40,184 bases of DNA from Polynucleobacter sp. Its GTDB lineage: Bacteria; Pseudomonadota; Gammaproteobacteria; Burkholderiales; Burkholderiaceae. Position numbers and translations under genes: made by a program. How positions within the stretch are numbered: position 1 is the first letter of the stretch; each line of letters starts with the position of its first letter. The notes under the pieces are model-generated. The model was given only the letters and a program-made list of their open reading frames with translations, ran no database searches and had not been told where the DNA came from. Below, piece after piece: positions 19,278 to 28,892 of the stretch. The DNA lies in NCBI GenBank assembly GCA_023254115.1, contig JALQYK010000002.1:1-40184 (forward strand). Reading direction: 5' to 3'.

Positions 19278-20423
19278 TTAATCTGGGATAGTGATATCAG
19301 ATGTGCCAATGCAGACCAAACGTGGCGATTCTCTAGAAGTATCAATACAACCGCCTTGGTCATAAACACCTTTAGGATCACGGTAGCGCATCATCCGCTC
19401 GATGATCATCTTGTACGCCTGTGGATCATTCATCGATTGAGTCACACACGACTCAACAATGGATTCATTCATCTGTAACTCACCATGGGCATCAAGGTAA
19501 GCACCATCTTTCCAGTGATATACCTCTACGCATTTTGTTTCAAGAGTGAATGGCTGATCTCGTTTCCAAAAATTGGTAAATAAGTTATGGCCTAGATAGA
19601 TAACCCATGAACCTTCATAGCCAGAAATATCAGAAGAACGGTCATCGGGGTTACGGAACCAAACACGATCACCCGGAACGTAATACTTCATGGGGAATGG
19701 ATTCTCTAACGAACCATATTCTTTTAAAAATACCTCATGAAACTCACCAGAACGAATCGCCCTGTTCTCTGAGCGTTCTTCTAGTCGCTTTAATAAATCC
19801 GGGTTGGCGTTTTTTAGTTCTCTGGCAATACTAAGAAGAATGACGTACTCAGTAGCTCTGTAGCAAGAAAAAGAGTAAGCCTGATGAATATCCTCAGGCT
19901 GAGTGGCTTTCACCAAGGCATCAATGATAGATTTGCCTTTGTTGAGCAAAAAACCAGCCTCTTCATCGTAATGCCAGTAATCAGTCGGACGCTCGGCAGC
20001 TTCAGTATCAAAATTCAAAGCAGCACGATAACCAGCATCTACAACGTAATGCCTGATATGAATCGCTGAGATCAGCTCTTCGTAGCTTGGGAATGTAAAA
20101 GGAATGGTCGCCAACAACATGGCTACCAAAATTTCTTTATCTAAATCATCTTTATTGTTACGGCCATCGATGGACATCCTCTCATATAAGCGAGTGGTAT
20201 CCCAATTAGGTGCCCATTGATCTTTATATGATTGTTTTAGAAAGAAATGGTTGCAATAGACGCCATTAGCTTGAGAGCCATGATGACTAACACAATCCCA
20301 CAAAGAATATCTTTGCAGATGCTCCTGCATTTTTTGCAGATTTGTCATCTGATCTTGCTGCGTTTTTAATACAAACTCAATACCGCGCGTTTCAAAAGGA
20401 ATATTCAATTGAGTCGCACTCAT
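19278..20423 (-). CDS. Protein-glutamine gamma-glutamyltransferase (Bacillus Tgl)-like protein in cyanophycin operon
   Basis: Similarity from memory to B. subtilis Tgl: DYWHYDEEAGFLLNKGKSIIDAL...YSFSCYRATEYVILLSIA (Cys187), ...GDRVWFRNPDDRSSDISGYEGSWVIYLG. About 100-aa N-terminal extension. Confidence 0.65.
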   Translation of the reverse strand: MSATQLNIPFETRGIEFVLKTQQDQMTNLQKMQEHLQRYSLWDCVSHHGSQANGVYCNHFFLKQSYKDQWAPNWDTTRLYERMSIDGRNNKDDLDKEILVAMLLATIPFTFPSYEELISAIHIRHYVVDAGYRAALNFDTEAAERPTDYWHYDEEAGFLLNKGKSIIDALVKATQPEDIHQAYSFSCYRATEYVILLSIARELKNANPDLLKRLEERSENRAIRSGEFHEVFLKEYGSLENPFPMKYYVPGDRVWFRNPDDRSSDISGYEGSWVIYLGHNLFTNFWKRDQPFTLETKCVEVYHWKDGAYLDAHGELQMNESIVESCVTQSMNDPQAYKMIIERMMRYRDPKGVYDQGGCIDTSRESPRLVCIGTSDITIPD

Positions 20424-20432
20424 GATTTTGCC

Positions 20433-20900
20433 TTATAGAAAACGATCTAAAAGACGGCGACTATGTTTGTCTAAAGCCTGAATATCTTGTATCAGATATT
20501 GCACACCATGGGTATCAGAGACTAGGTACATGGTTTTGTTTACTCGCCGTATATCCTCTTCGCCACGCAAAATAAATTGCGTAGGACCACGATTTGTTTT
20601 AACAGTCCAGGTACTTGGCGTAGCAAATGTTGAGACGTTTTCAATACCAGTCAATACTGGCATGAACTCTCGGCTCGCCAGCTCTTCATTAATCAACAGT
20701 TGATTAGAGGGCGTAGCCTGATCCAAAGAATCTAACCAAACCAACTCATGACCATCACGATCCACAATCGCAATTGACTCGTTGGGGTAACTAATTGGAA
20801 ATGCTCTAACTGGTACCACTTGCTCATGAGTCACCCCTGCTTGATCTTGCAAACAAAGATAACCAAAAGAATTTCTACTCAAGCTGAATGTATTAGCCAT
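20433..20900 (-). CDS. DUF1854 family protein (cyanophycin-cluster associated)
   Basis: 155 aa, RDGHELVWLDSLDQ...RGPTQFILRGEEDIRRV...LVSDTHGVQYLIQDIQALDKHSRRLLDRFL; overlaps the ABC transporter gene stop. Confidence 0.82.
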   Translation of the reverse strand: MANTFSLSRNSFGYLCLQDQAGVTHEQVVPVRAFPISYPNESIAIVDRDGHELVWLDSLDQATPSNQLLINEELASREFMPVLTGIENVSTFATPSTWTVKTNRGPTQFILRGEEDIRRVNKTMYLVSDTHGVQYLIQDIQALDKHSRRLLDRFL

Positions 20901-23193
20901 GCGTTACTCCCAACTCAGCATCCACAGCATCCATGGCTTGCCTTGCCTGCGTATCGTACATCCGACGATATACACCTTGCAACGCCATTAACTGGTCATG
21001 ACCACCCTCTTCAATGACTTCACCCTTATCAAGCACAATCAAGCGATCTGCCTTGCGCAAAGTTGATAGGCGGTGCGCAATAGCAATGGTTGTGCGGCCC
21101 TTCACCAAATTATCTAGAGCTTTTTGAATTTCTTTTTCAGTCGTACTATCCACAGAGGATGTCGCTTCATCCAAAATCAAAATCTGGGGGTCAATCAATA
21201 GAGCTCTCGCAATCGAAATACGCTGACGCTCACCACCTGACAATGATTGGCCACGTTCACCCACCAAAGAATCGTAACCATGTGGCAAACGCAAAATAAA
21301 TTCATGCGCATGAGCAGCTCTTGCAGCGGCGATTACTTCAGCGCGGGTCGCCCCCGGCTTTCCATAAGCAATATTTTCAGCAATAGTGCCAAAAAATAAG
21401 AATGGTTCTTGCAACACCAAACCGATATGACGACGATAGTCAGCCACAGCGATCGAACGAATATCCACACCATCTAACTTGATTGTGCCTTCGGCCGCAT
21501 CATAGAAACGACAAATCAAGTTCACCAAAGTGCTCTTGCCTGAGCCACTATGACCAACCAAACCAATCATTTCTCCTGGCGTAATTTGTAGATTAATACC
21601 ACGAGTCACCGAGCGATTGCCGTAGCGGAAACCAACGTTCTGCAACTCAATTCTGCCCTCAACTTTATTTAGCTTAATCGGATTAGCTGGCTCTGGAACA
21701 CTAGAGACGTGATCCAAAATATCAAAGATACGCTTTGCACCTGTTGCCGCTTGCTGAGTGAACGACACAATACGACTCATAGAATCTAAACGCGTATAAA
21801 AACGACCGATATACGCCAAACAAGCAGTCAACATACCCACTGTGATGGAGTCATGTGAAATCTGCCAAATACCAAATGCCCAAACTACTAACAAACCAAT
21901 TTCCGTGAGCAAAGTAATGGTTGGCGAGAATAAAGCCCAGACTTTATTCACACGGTCATTAACTGCCAAATTATGTTGATTGGCCAAACGAAAACGTTCT
22001 GTCTCGCGCTCCTCTTGAGCAAATGCTTTAACCACTCGCACACCAGGAATCGTGTCAGCTAAAACGCTGGTCACTTCTGACCAAATACGGTCAATTTTTT
22101 CAAAACCGTAACGCAACTTGTCGCGCACCACATGAATCGCCCAACCAATGAACGGTAATGGTGTCAAAGTCACTAGAGCCAACCATGGATCAATAGACAC
22201 CAAGATGACTGCAGTCATCAAGATCATCAGTACGTCTGTTGCGAAATCTAATAAATGTAAAGACAGGAATAAACAAATACGATCAGATTCCGAACCAATA
22301 CGAGCCATCAAATCACCGGTTCGCTTACCGCCGAAATATTCTAGGGATAACTTCATCAAGTGTTGATACGTGCTAGTTCTCAAATCAGCACCAATCCGCT
22401 CACTCACCAAAGCCAAGATATATGTTTTTGCCCAACCCAAACCCCAGGCAAGAAGTGCCGCAAGAAATAAGGCTCCCAAATAAAATGCTGTTAACTCGTA
22501 GTTAATTGGTTGACCACTTTGATATGGCAACAAAATGTCATCCATCAATGGCATTGTTAAATATGGAGGCACCAAGGTAGCTGCCGTTGAAGCCAAAGTT
22601 AACAAGAAGCCAGCGAACAATTGCCCTTGATAAGGTTTTGCGAAACGCCACAATCTAAACAATGTCCAAGTAGATGGTGGAGTTAGATTTTCTGAGGTAC
22701 ACGCAGGACACTCATCTTGATCCGGCGGTAATGGCACCCAACAACTTGGACACAATGGTTGCGTTTGCTCTAAACCATTATCTAACTCGTGACCCATTGA
22801 TTTAGCAAACTCAATTTTGTATTGCTGCAAGAGTCGATTAGCAATTGGATTTTGAGCTAAAGTAAAACGCCACAAAGCCAAGCGCCCCCCTTGATTGAAC
22901 AACTCAAGACTGGCAACACCTGCATGATCATGCAAGTGAAGTTTTAGATCATCAGCAAAGTTCCAATAGTTCCATTTGTTTGGATCTTGAGCAGTTAATA
23001 CATCATGCTGATTGTCAAAAGCAATTAGGCCTTGATTGGTTAAACAAACCAATCCGCTAGAAAACTGTAATTGCTGATTTAAATCTAGCTCAAGAGCTAA
23101 GATCACCTCTTCGCCAGATCTCAAAATCAATGGCAAAGCATCACGCCAATGATTGGCTAAACGGTCAATAAGGCTAGAGTCTGGAGAGGTCAA
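20893..23193 (-). CDS. ABC exporter (fused TM-ATPase) with N-terminal PH-like region and zinc-ribbon motif; cyanophycin-cluster associated
   Basis: Walker A GHSGSGKST, LSGGERQR, LILDEATSSVD; N-terminal CPSC-x10-CPAC. TTG start at 23193. Confidence 0.9.
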   Translation of the reverse strand: MTSPDSSLIDRLANHWRDALPLILRSGEEVILALELDLNQQLQFSSGLVCLTNQGLIAFDNQHDVLTAQDPNKWNYWNFADDLKLHLHDHAGVASLELFNQGGRLALWRFTLAQNPIANRLLQQYKIEFAKSMGHELDNGLEQTQPLCPSCWVPLPPDQDECPACTSENLTPPSTWTLFRLWRFAKPYQGQLFAGFLLTLASTAATLVPPYLTMPLMDDILLPYQSGQPINYELTAFYLGALFLAALLAWGLGWAKTYILALVSERIGADLRTSTYQHLMKLSLEYFGGKRTGDLMARIGSESDRICLFLSLHLLDFATDVLMILMTAVILVSIDPWLALVTLTPLPFIGWAIHVVRDKLRYGFEKIDRIWSEVTSVLADTIPGVRVVKAFAQEERETERFRLANQHNLAVNDRVNKVWALFSPTITLLTEIGLLVVWAFGIWQISHDSITVGMLTACLAYIGRFYTRLDSMSRIVSFTQQAATGAKRIFDILDHVSSVPEPANPIKLNKVEGRIELQNVGFRYGNRSVTRGINLQITPGEMIGLVGHSGSGKSTLVNLICRFYDAAEGTIKLDGVDIRSIAVADYRRHIGLVLQEPFLFFGTIAENIAYGKPGATRAEVIAAARAAHAHEFILRLPHGYDSLVGERGQSLSGGERQRISIARALLIDPQILILDEATSSVDSTTEKEIQKALDNLVKGRTTIAIAHRLSTLRKADRLIVLDKGEVIEEGGHDQLMALQGVYRRMYDTQARQAMDAVDAELGVTHG

Positions 23194-23262
23194 GGCAAAA
23201 ATACTTTTTATCTTTATAAGTACGCAATTATCGCAAATTTAACGACCTAAATATTTACCTTT

Positions 23263-23282
23263 TTTATGTCAATTTATGTCAA
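23263..23282. repeat. Tandem 10-bp direct repeat in divergent cyanophycin promoter region
   Basis: TTTATGTCAA TTTATGTCAA, perfect, one-helical-turn period. Confidence 0.6.
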
Positions 23283-23347
23283 CCAAAAACTGTCCAAATC
23301 GTTATACGACAAAGTACAATTAGGTATTTTTGGCACTTCCGGCCCGC

Positions 23348-25498
23348 ATGAGTAAAAAAACTATAGAAATCATAGATATAAAGGTCCTAAAAGGACCCAG
23401 TATGTGGACCTATCGCCCCGTGCTTGAAGCATGGGTAGACATTGGCGATCTAGAAGACTGCCCATCTAACACTATTCCTGGATTCACTGAGCGTCTTTGT
23501 GCTTGGTTACCTACTTTGATAGAACATCGTTGCAGTTATGGTGAGCGCGGTGGCTTTATCAAGCGTTTAGAAGAAGGCACTTGGCCTGCTCACATTCTTG
23601 AGCATGTAACCCTTGAATTACAAAATTTGGCCGGCATGCCTGGCGGCTTTGGTAAAGCACGCGAAACCAATAAACGTGGCGTTTATAAAGTAGTGGTTCG
23701 CGCATGGCACGAAAAGATCACAGAAACTGCGTTGTATCACGCTCGTGATTTGGTCATGGCAGCCATTGAAAATAAACCGTTTGATGTGCCTGCAGCCATC
23801 AAAGAAATCGAAGACATGGTCGATAGCCTGTACTTGGGACCAAGTACAGGTTGCATCGTTGATGCTGCCCGCGAAAAAAGAATCCCATCGATACGCTTGT
23901 CTGAAGGCAACTTGGTTCAACTCGGCTACGGCAATCAACAACGCCGCATTTGGACCGCAGAAACAGATTTAACCAGCGCCATTGCAGAAGGTATTTCTAG
24001 AGATAAAGATTTGACCAAGTCTTTATTAGCATCTTGTGGTGTACCAGTACCCGAGGGTCGCATGGTTGAAAGCCCTAGTGATGCATGGGAAGCCGCACAA
24101 GATATTGGTGGGCCAGTGGTAGTAAAGCCTTACGACGGCAATCATGCGCGTGGCGTCTTCACTAACTTAACCACTCAAGAAGAAATTGAAAAAGCCTATG
24201 ATGACGCCTTAAATGAAGGTAGCGGCCTGATGGTGGAGCGTTACATCCCCGGCAACGAACATCGCTTGTTAGTGGTTGGCAAAAAAGTTGTCGCGGCCGC
24301 TAAAGGTGAATCTGCCTGGGCTATTGGTGATGGCAAGCGCACGATTCGTCAACTGATTGAAGAAGAAATCAATACAGACCCGCGCCGAGGTGATGCGGAG
24401 ATATTGCCGCTCAGTCCAGTGGTATTTGATACCAAACTAGAAATTGAATTATCAAGACAAAAATTAACGCTTGACTCAGTGCCTGCTGTAGGTCAGCAGG
24501 TATTGGTTCAGGGTTCTGGCAATATGGCTTTTGAAGTCACGCACCTCGTTCACCCAGAAGTTGCAGCGCAAGCAGCGCTCGCCGCCAGAGTGATCGGTTT
24601 GGATATTGCGGGTATTGACTTGGTGGCAGAAGATATTTCTAGACCACTTGAAGAACAAGGTGGCGCGATTGTTGAAGTAAATGCTGGCCCTGGCCTGATC
24701 ATGCATTTGAAACCTGCGGTGGGAGAACCTCAACCAGTCGGCGCAGCAATTGTTGAGCATTTATTCCCCAACCATACAGATGGCCGAATTCCGATTGTTG
24801 GGGTAACGGGTTCACGCGGCAAAACCATGGTGGCACAACTCACCACTCATCTTATGCAACTCACCGGCATGAAAGTAGGCCTTGCTTGCAGCAAAGGCGC
24901 TTACTTCAATCAGCGTTTACAAACACCTGGCAATTGCGCTAACTGGACCAGCGGTAACCGCATTTTGTTAAACCGCCAAGTAGAAGCCGCCGTTTTTGAA
25001 AACGACAGTCGCACCATCTTGAATGAAGGCTTAGCCTATGACCGTTGCGCTGTTGGCATTGTGACCAACCTTGATCCAACTGACACTGTTCCAGAGTGCT
25101 CCATCACCGAACCAGAACAAATTTATAACGTCATGCGCACTCAAGTCGACGTAGTGTTACCAACAGGTGCTGCAGTCTTAAATGCTGACGATGAAGCTGT
25201 TGCAAAAATGGCAGAGCTTTCAGATGGTGAAGTAATTTTCTTCAGTAAACATGGTTTAAATGACATCACTCAGAGCCATCTTGCGAAAGGCGGCAAAGCG
25301 GTGTTTACTGAAAATGACACCATTGTTCTTGCTCAAGGCAAAGAACAAGATCGATTAATTCGTATTGCAAGCATTCCTCTTTTGCAATCAAGTAGCAAAG
25401 CAAACACCTTAGAAAGCGTGCTTGCTGCAGTTGCTGCAGTTTGGGCGTTAAATACTCCCAAAGACATTATTGCAACAGGTCTACAAACATATAACTAA
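23348..25498 (+). CDS. Cyanophycin synthetase paralog lacking the C-terminal Mur-ligase domain
   Basis: N-terminal and ATP-grasp regions align with the downstream 854-aa paralog; Mur-ligase P-loop is GSRGKT; ends at IATGLQTYN where the paralog continues. ORF opens at TTG 23330, ATG at 23348. Confidence 0.9.
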   Translation: MSKKTIEIIDIKVLKGPSMWTYRPVLEAWVDIGDLEDCPSNTIPGFTERLCAWLPTLIEHRCSYGERGGFIKRLEEGTWPAHILEHVTLELQNLAGMPGGFGKARETNKRGVYKVVVRAWHEKITETALYHARDLVMAAIENKPFDVPAAIKEIEDMVDSLYLGPSTGCIVDAAREKRIPSIRLSEGNLVQLGYGNQQRRIWTAETDLTSAIAEGISRDKDLTKSLLASCGVPVPEGRMVESPSDAWEAAQDIGGPVVVKPYDGNHARGVFTNLTTQEEIEKAYDDALNEGSGLMVERYIPGNEHRLLVVGKKVVAAAKGESAWAIGDGKRTIRQLIEEEINTDPRRGDAEILPLSPVVFDTKLEIELSRQKLTLDSVPAVGQQVLVQGSGNMAFEVTHLVHPEVAAQAALAARVIGLDIAGIDLVAEDISRPLEEQGGAIVEVNAGPGLIMHLKPAVGEPQPVGAAIVEHLFPNHTDGRIPIVGVTGSRGKTMVAQLTTHLMQLTGMKVGLACSKGAYFNQRLQTPGNCANWTSGNRILLNRQVEAAVFENDSRTILNEGLAYDRCAVGIVTNLDPTDTVPECSITEPEQIYNVMRTQVDVVLPTGAAVLNADDEAVAKMAELSDGEVIFFSKHGLNDITQSHLAKGGKAVFTENDTIVLAQGKEQDRLIRIASIPLLQSSSKANTLESVLAAVAAVWALNTPKDIIATGLQTYN

Positions 25499-25506
25499 AC
25501 AAGACT

Positions 25507-28071
25507 ATGGAACTAACACGTATCCGCGCACTAAGAGGCCCTAATTTATGGGGCAGACACACTGCTCTAGAAGCTTTGGTGAAGTGCGAAGAGAACGAGA
25601 AAATCATCACTAATATCTCTGGCTTTGAAACTAGATTACGTGAACGCTTCCCACAATTAGGTCCACTAAGATCTTACGGACAAAATGAAACAGTCTCTCT
25701 AGCCCATGCGCTAGAAGTTTGCTCAAGAGACTTACAAGCTCAAGCAGGTTGCCCCGTCACATTCAGCCGCACCATGGCTACCCCTGACGATGGCGTGTAC
25801 ATCGTGGTAGTTGAATACACCGAAGAAAAAGTTGGTCGCCTTGCTCTAGATTTAGCTTTAAAACTATGTCGCTCCGCACTGATTGATAACGGCTCACACT
25901 TAGATGAGTACCTCAAGCAACTTAGAGAACTTGATGAAGATATTCGTTTAGGGCCAAGCACCGGTTCAATTGTTGATGCAGCGATTGCCAGAGGCATCCC
26001 CTACCGCCGCTTAACAGAAGGCAGTATGGTGCAACTTGGATGGGGCAGCAAACAACGTCGCATCCAAGCAGCAGAGACAAGTGTTACCAGTGCGATTGCA
26101 GAATCTATTGCGCAAGACAAGCAACTCACTAAAAACCTGCTACATGCCGCAGGCGTTCCAGTGCCATTAGGTAGCATCGTCACAACAGCTGATGAAGCAT
26201 GGCAGGCTTATTTAGAGATTAATGCGCCCGTTGCCATCAAGCCACGCGATGGCAATCAAGGTAAAGGTGTTGCAGTCAACATCAATACCCGCGAGCAAAT
26301 TGATATTGCATTTAAAGCAGCTTCAGCGATTTCATCTGAAGTGATTGTTGAACGCTATATGCCAGGACATGATCACCGCTTACTCATTATCGGCGGACAA
26401 TTGGTTGCAGCAGCACGCCGCGAACCGCCTTATGTGATTGGTAACAACAAAAATACAGTTCGTGAATTAGTTGAAGAGGTCAATAAAGATCCTCTTCGTG
26501 GTGACGGTCATGCCACATCACTGAGCAAAATACGTATTGATGAGATTGCGATTGCAACACTCAAGAATCAAAATCTAACCCCTGACTCCGTACCACCGAA
26601 AGGGTTACGCGTAACACTACGCAATAATGCCAATTTAAGTACAGGTGGCACAGCAACAGATGTAACAGATGATGTTCATCCTGATTTGGCGGCATCTGCA
26701 GTAGCAGCAGCACAAATGGTGGGCCTTGATATTTGTGGCGTGGATGTGGTTTGTGACAATGTTTATCGCCCTTTAGAAGAACAGGGTGGCGGCATTGTGG
26801 AGGTGAACGCTGCGCCAGGCTTACGCATGCACTTGCACCCTTCTTACGGCAAAGGTCGCCCAGTGGGTGAAGCCATCATTTCTACCATGTTTGGCAAAAA
26901 TGATGATGGTCGCATTCCAGTAGTGGCAGTTACAGGTACGAATGGCAAAACAACCACCGTGAAACTCATGAGCCATTTGTTTGAAAAAAATGGGCTTCGC
27001 GTGGGTCACACAGGTACAGATGGCGTTTACGTTAACGGTCGCCGAATTGATACAGGCGATTGCAGTGGTCCTAAGAGTGCTCGCAATGTCTTAATGCACC
27101 CTGATGTTGATGCAGCAGTTTTAGAAACAGCTCGCGGCGGCATCTTAAGAGAAGGTTTAGGCTTTGATCGTTGCCAAGTCGCGATTGTGACCAACTTGGG
27201 TGAAGGCGATCATCTTGGCATGAACTACATCAACACCGCTGCGGAACTAGCAGCAGTCAAGCGTGTGATTGTGCAAAACGTTGCACCAAATGGCATGGCT
27301 GTATTGAATGCCGCAGACCCTATGGTGGCAAAAATGGCCAAGGTGTGTCCTGCTGAGGTGACCTACTTTGCTAAAGATATCAACCATCCAGTAATGGCTA
27401 AGCATCGCGCTCAAGGTAAACGCGTGGTATTTGTTGATGGCAAAAAGATTGTGGCAGTAGAGGGTAAAAAAGAATTCCACATTGACTTACAACAAGTACC
27501 CATTACTGCGAATGGCACGATTGGCTTCCAAGTTGAAAATGTTTTAGGTGTTGTGGGGGCAGCATGGGCTCTGAATATCAACTGGGACATCATTGCAGAA
27601 GGTCTCAGCTCATTTGTGAGTGACGCTCAAACAGTACCAGGTCGCTTTAATTTATTCCAACACAATGGCGCCACCATTATTGCTGACTACGGCCACAATC
27701 CTGACGCAATCATAGCTTTGTCAGAGACCATCATTAACATGCCGGCTAAGCGTCGCATGGTGGTTATTAGTGGAGCTGGCGATCGTCGCGATGAAGACTT
27801 ACGTCGTCAAACAGAAATCCTAGGCCAATACTTTGATCATGTGATTTTGTATGAGGATCAGTGTCAGCGTGGTCGACCAGATGGTGAAGTAATTGGCATC
27901 ATGCGTGAAGGCTTGAATAACTCAAAACAAGTGAAAAAAATTGAAGAGTTTCATGGTGAGTTTTTAGCGATCGATAAAGCCTTGGCACAAATATCTGCAG
28001 AAGACATCTGCTTGATTCTTGTGGATCAAGTCGAAGAAGCTTTAGCTCATATTGCTAAAAGCGTTAAATAA
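25507..28071 (+). CDS. cphA: Cyanophycin synthetase (full length)
   Basis: 854 aa, ATP-grasp plus Mur-ligase P-loop GTNGKTT, C-terminal DYGHNPDAI and GAGDRRDEDLR motifs. Confidence 0.95.
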   Translation: MELTRIRALRGPNLWGRHTALEALVKCEENEKIITNISGFETRLRERFPQLGPLRSYGQNETVSLAHALEVCSRDLQAQAGCPVTFSRTMATPDDGVYIVVVEYTEEKVGRLALDLALKLCRSALIDNGSHLDEYLKQLRELDEDIRLGPSTGSIVDAAIARGIPYRRLTEGSMVQLGWGSKQRRIQAAETSVTSAIAESIAQDKQLTKNLLHAAGVPVPLGSIVTTADEAWQAYLEINAPVAIKPRDGNQGKGVAVNINTREQIDIAFKAASAISSEVIVERYMPGHDHRLLIIGGQLVAAARREPPYVIGNNKNTVRELVEEVNKDPLRGDGHATSLSKIRIDEIAIATLKNQNLTPDSVPPKGLRVTLRNNANLSTGGTATDVTDDVHPDLAASAVAAAQMVGLDICGVDVVCDNVYRPLEEQGGGIVEVNAAPGLRMHLHPSYGKGRPVGEAIISTMFGKNDDGRIPVVAVTGTNGKTTTVKLMSHLFEKNGLRVGHTGTDGVYVNGRRIDTGDCSGPKSARNVLMHPDVDAAVLETARGGILREGLGFDRCQVAIVTNLGEGDHLGMNYINTAAELAAVKRVIVQNVAPNGMAVLNAADPMVAKMAKVCPAEVTYFAKDINHPVMAKHRAQGKRVVFVDGKKIVAVEGKKEFHIDLQQVPITANGTIGFQVENVLGVVGAAWALNINWDIIAEGLSSFVSDAQTVPGRFNLFQHNGATIIADYGHNPDAIIALSETIINMPAKRRMVVISGAGDRRDEDLRRQTEILGQYFDHVILYEDQCQRGRPDGEVIGIMREGLNNSKQVKKIEEFHGEFLAIDKALAQISAEDICLILVDQVEEALAHIAKSVK

Positions 28072-28077
28072 CTTTCG

Positions 28078-28869
28078 CTACTTAACTGCTGACTTACTTT
28101 TTAAGTATTTTGCTTTTAATAGCTTGAGCACTTCTGCTGCCGCTATAAAACCAAAAGTTGCTGTCACAGTAACAGCGGAACCATAACCAGAGCAAGCCAA
28201 ACCACCCGTAGCAACACCTTGCCTTGGTTCATCAGAATAGATGGCGGTAATACCTAACTTCTTTTTAGGATCATTAGAGAAGCCGTGAAGCTTTCTCAAG
28301 GTATAGCGGATCTTTGATAGCAATGGGTCTTGTGTGGTTTTAGCCAAATCAGTTGCCATAATTCGGCTAGGGTCCAATTTGCCACCAGCACCACCACAAA
28401 CGATTAATGGAATACCATCCTTGCCACTTGATTGATTCTTTTTACAGTAAGTAGTCAAAGCAATTTTCATTTTCACATCATCTGTGGCATCCAAAACCAC
28501 AAACAAAGGATTGTTCGCATTTTTTTGCAGGTTCTCATCCAGATTGTCTGGACTTAAAAAATCATCAACCTCATTAATTTTGATGCTTGGATTGATTGCC
28601 AATATGCGCTCAGCCATGGCCTTTACCTTGGATTTACCAAAGTTTTCTTGGGTAGCGTGTAACTGACGGTTCACATTACTCTCTGCAATATGGTCAAAAT
28701 CCACCAAAGTGACCTCACCCACGGCGCTTCTAGCAAGAGCTTCTAGTGCCCATGAGCCAACCCCACCCAAACCAGCCACCAAAACGTGAGCGCGCTCAAA
28801 AGCCTGTAGGCCATCCTCACCATATAAACGAGCAACCCCACCAAAACGTCTACTTTGATTCTTTTCCAT
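28078..28869 (-). CDS. tcdA: tRNA threonylcarbamoyladenosine dehydratase (ThiF/E1-like)
   Basis: RFGGVARLYGEDGLQAFERAHVLVAGLGGVGSWALEALARSAVGEVTLVDFDHIAESNVNRQLHA; ORF opens at 28968 but the conserved region begins at ATG 28869. Confidence 0.92.
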   Translation of the reverse strand: MEKNQSRRFGGVARLYGEDGLQAFERAHVLVAGLGGVGSWALEALARSAVGEVTLVDFDHIAESNVNRQLHATQENFGKSKVKAMAERILAINPSIKINEVDDFLSPDNLDENLQKNANNPLFVVLDATDDVKMKIALTTYCKKNQSSGKDGIPLIVCGGAGGKLDPSRIMATDLAKTTQDPLLSKIRYTLRKLHGFSNDPKKKLGITAIYSDEPRQGVATGGLACSGYGSAVTVTATFGFIAAAEVLKLLKAKYLKSKSAVK

Positions 28870-28892
28870 ATCCAAGACTATATACTTAGCCC

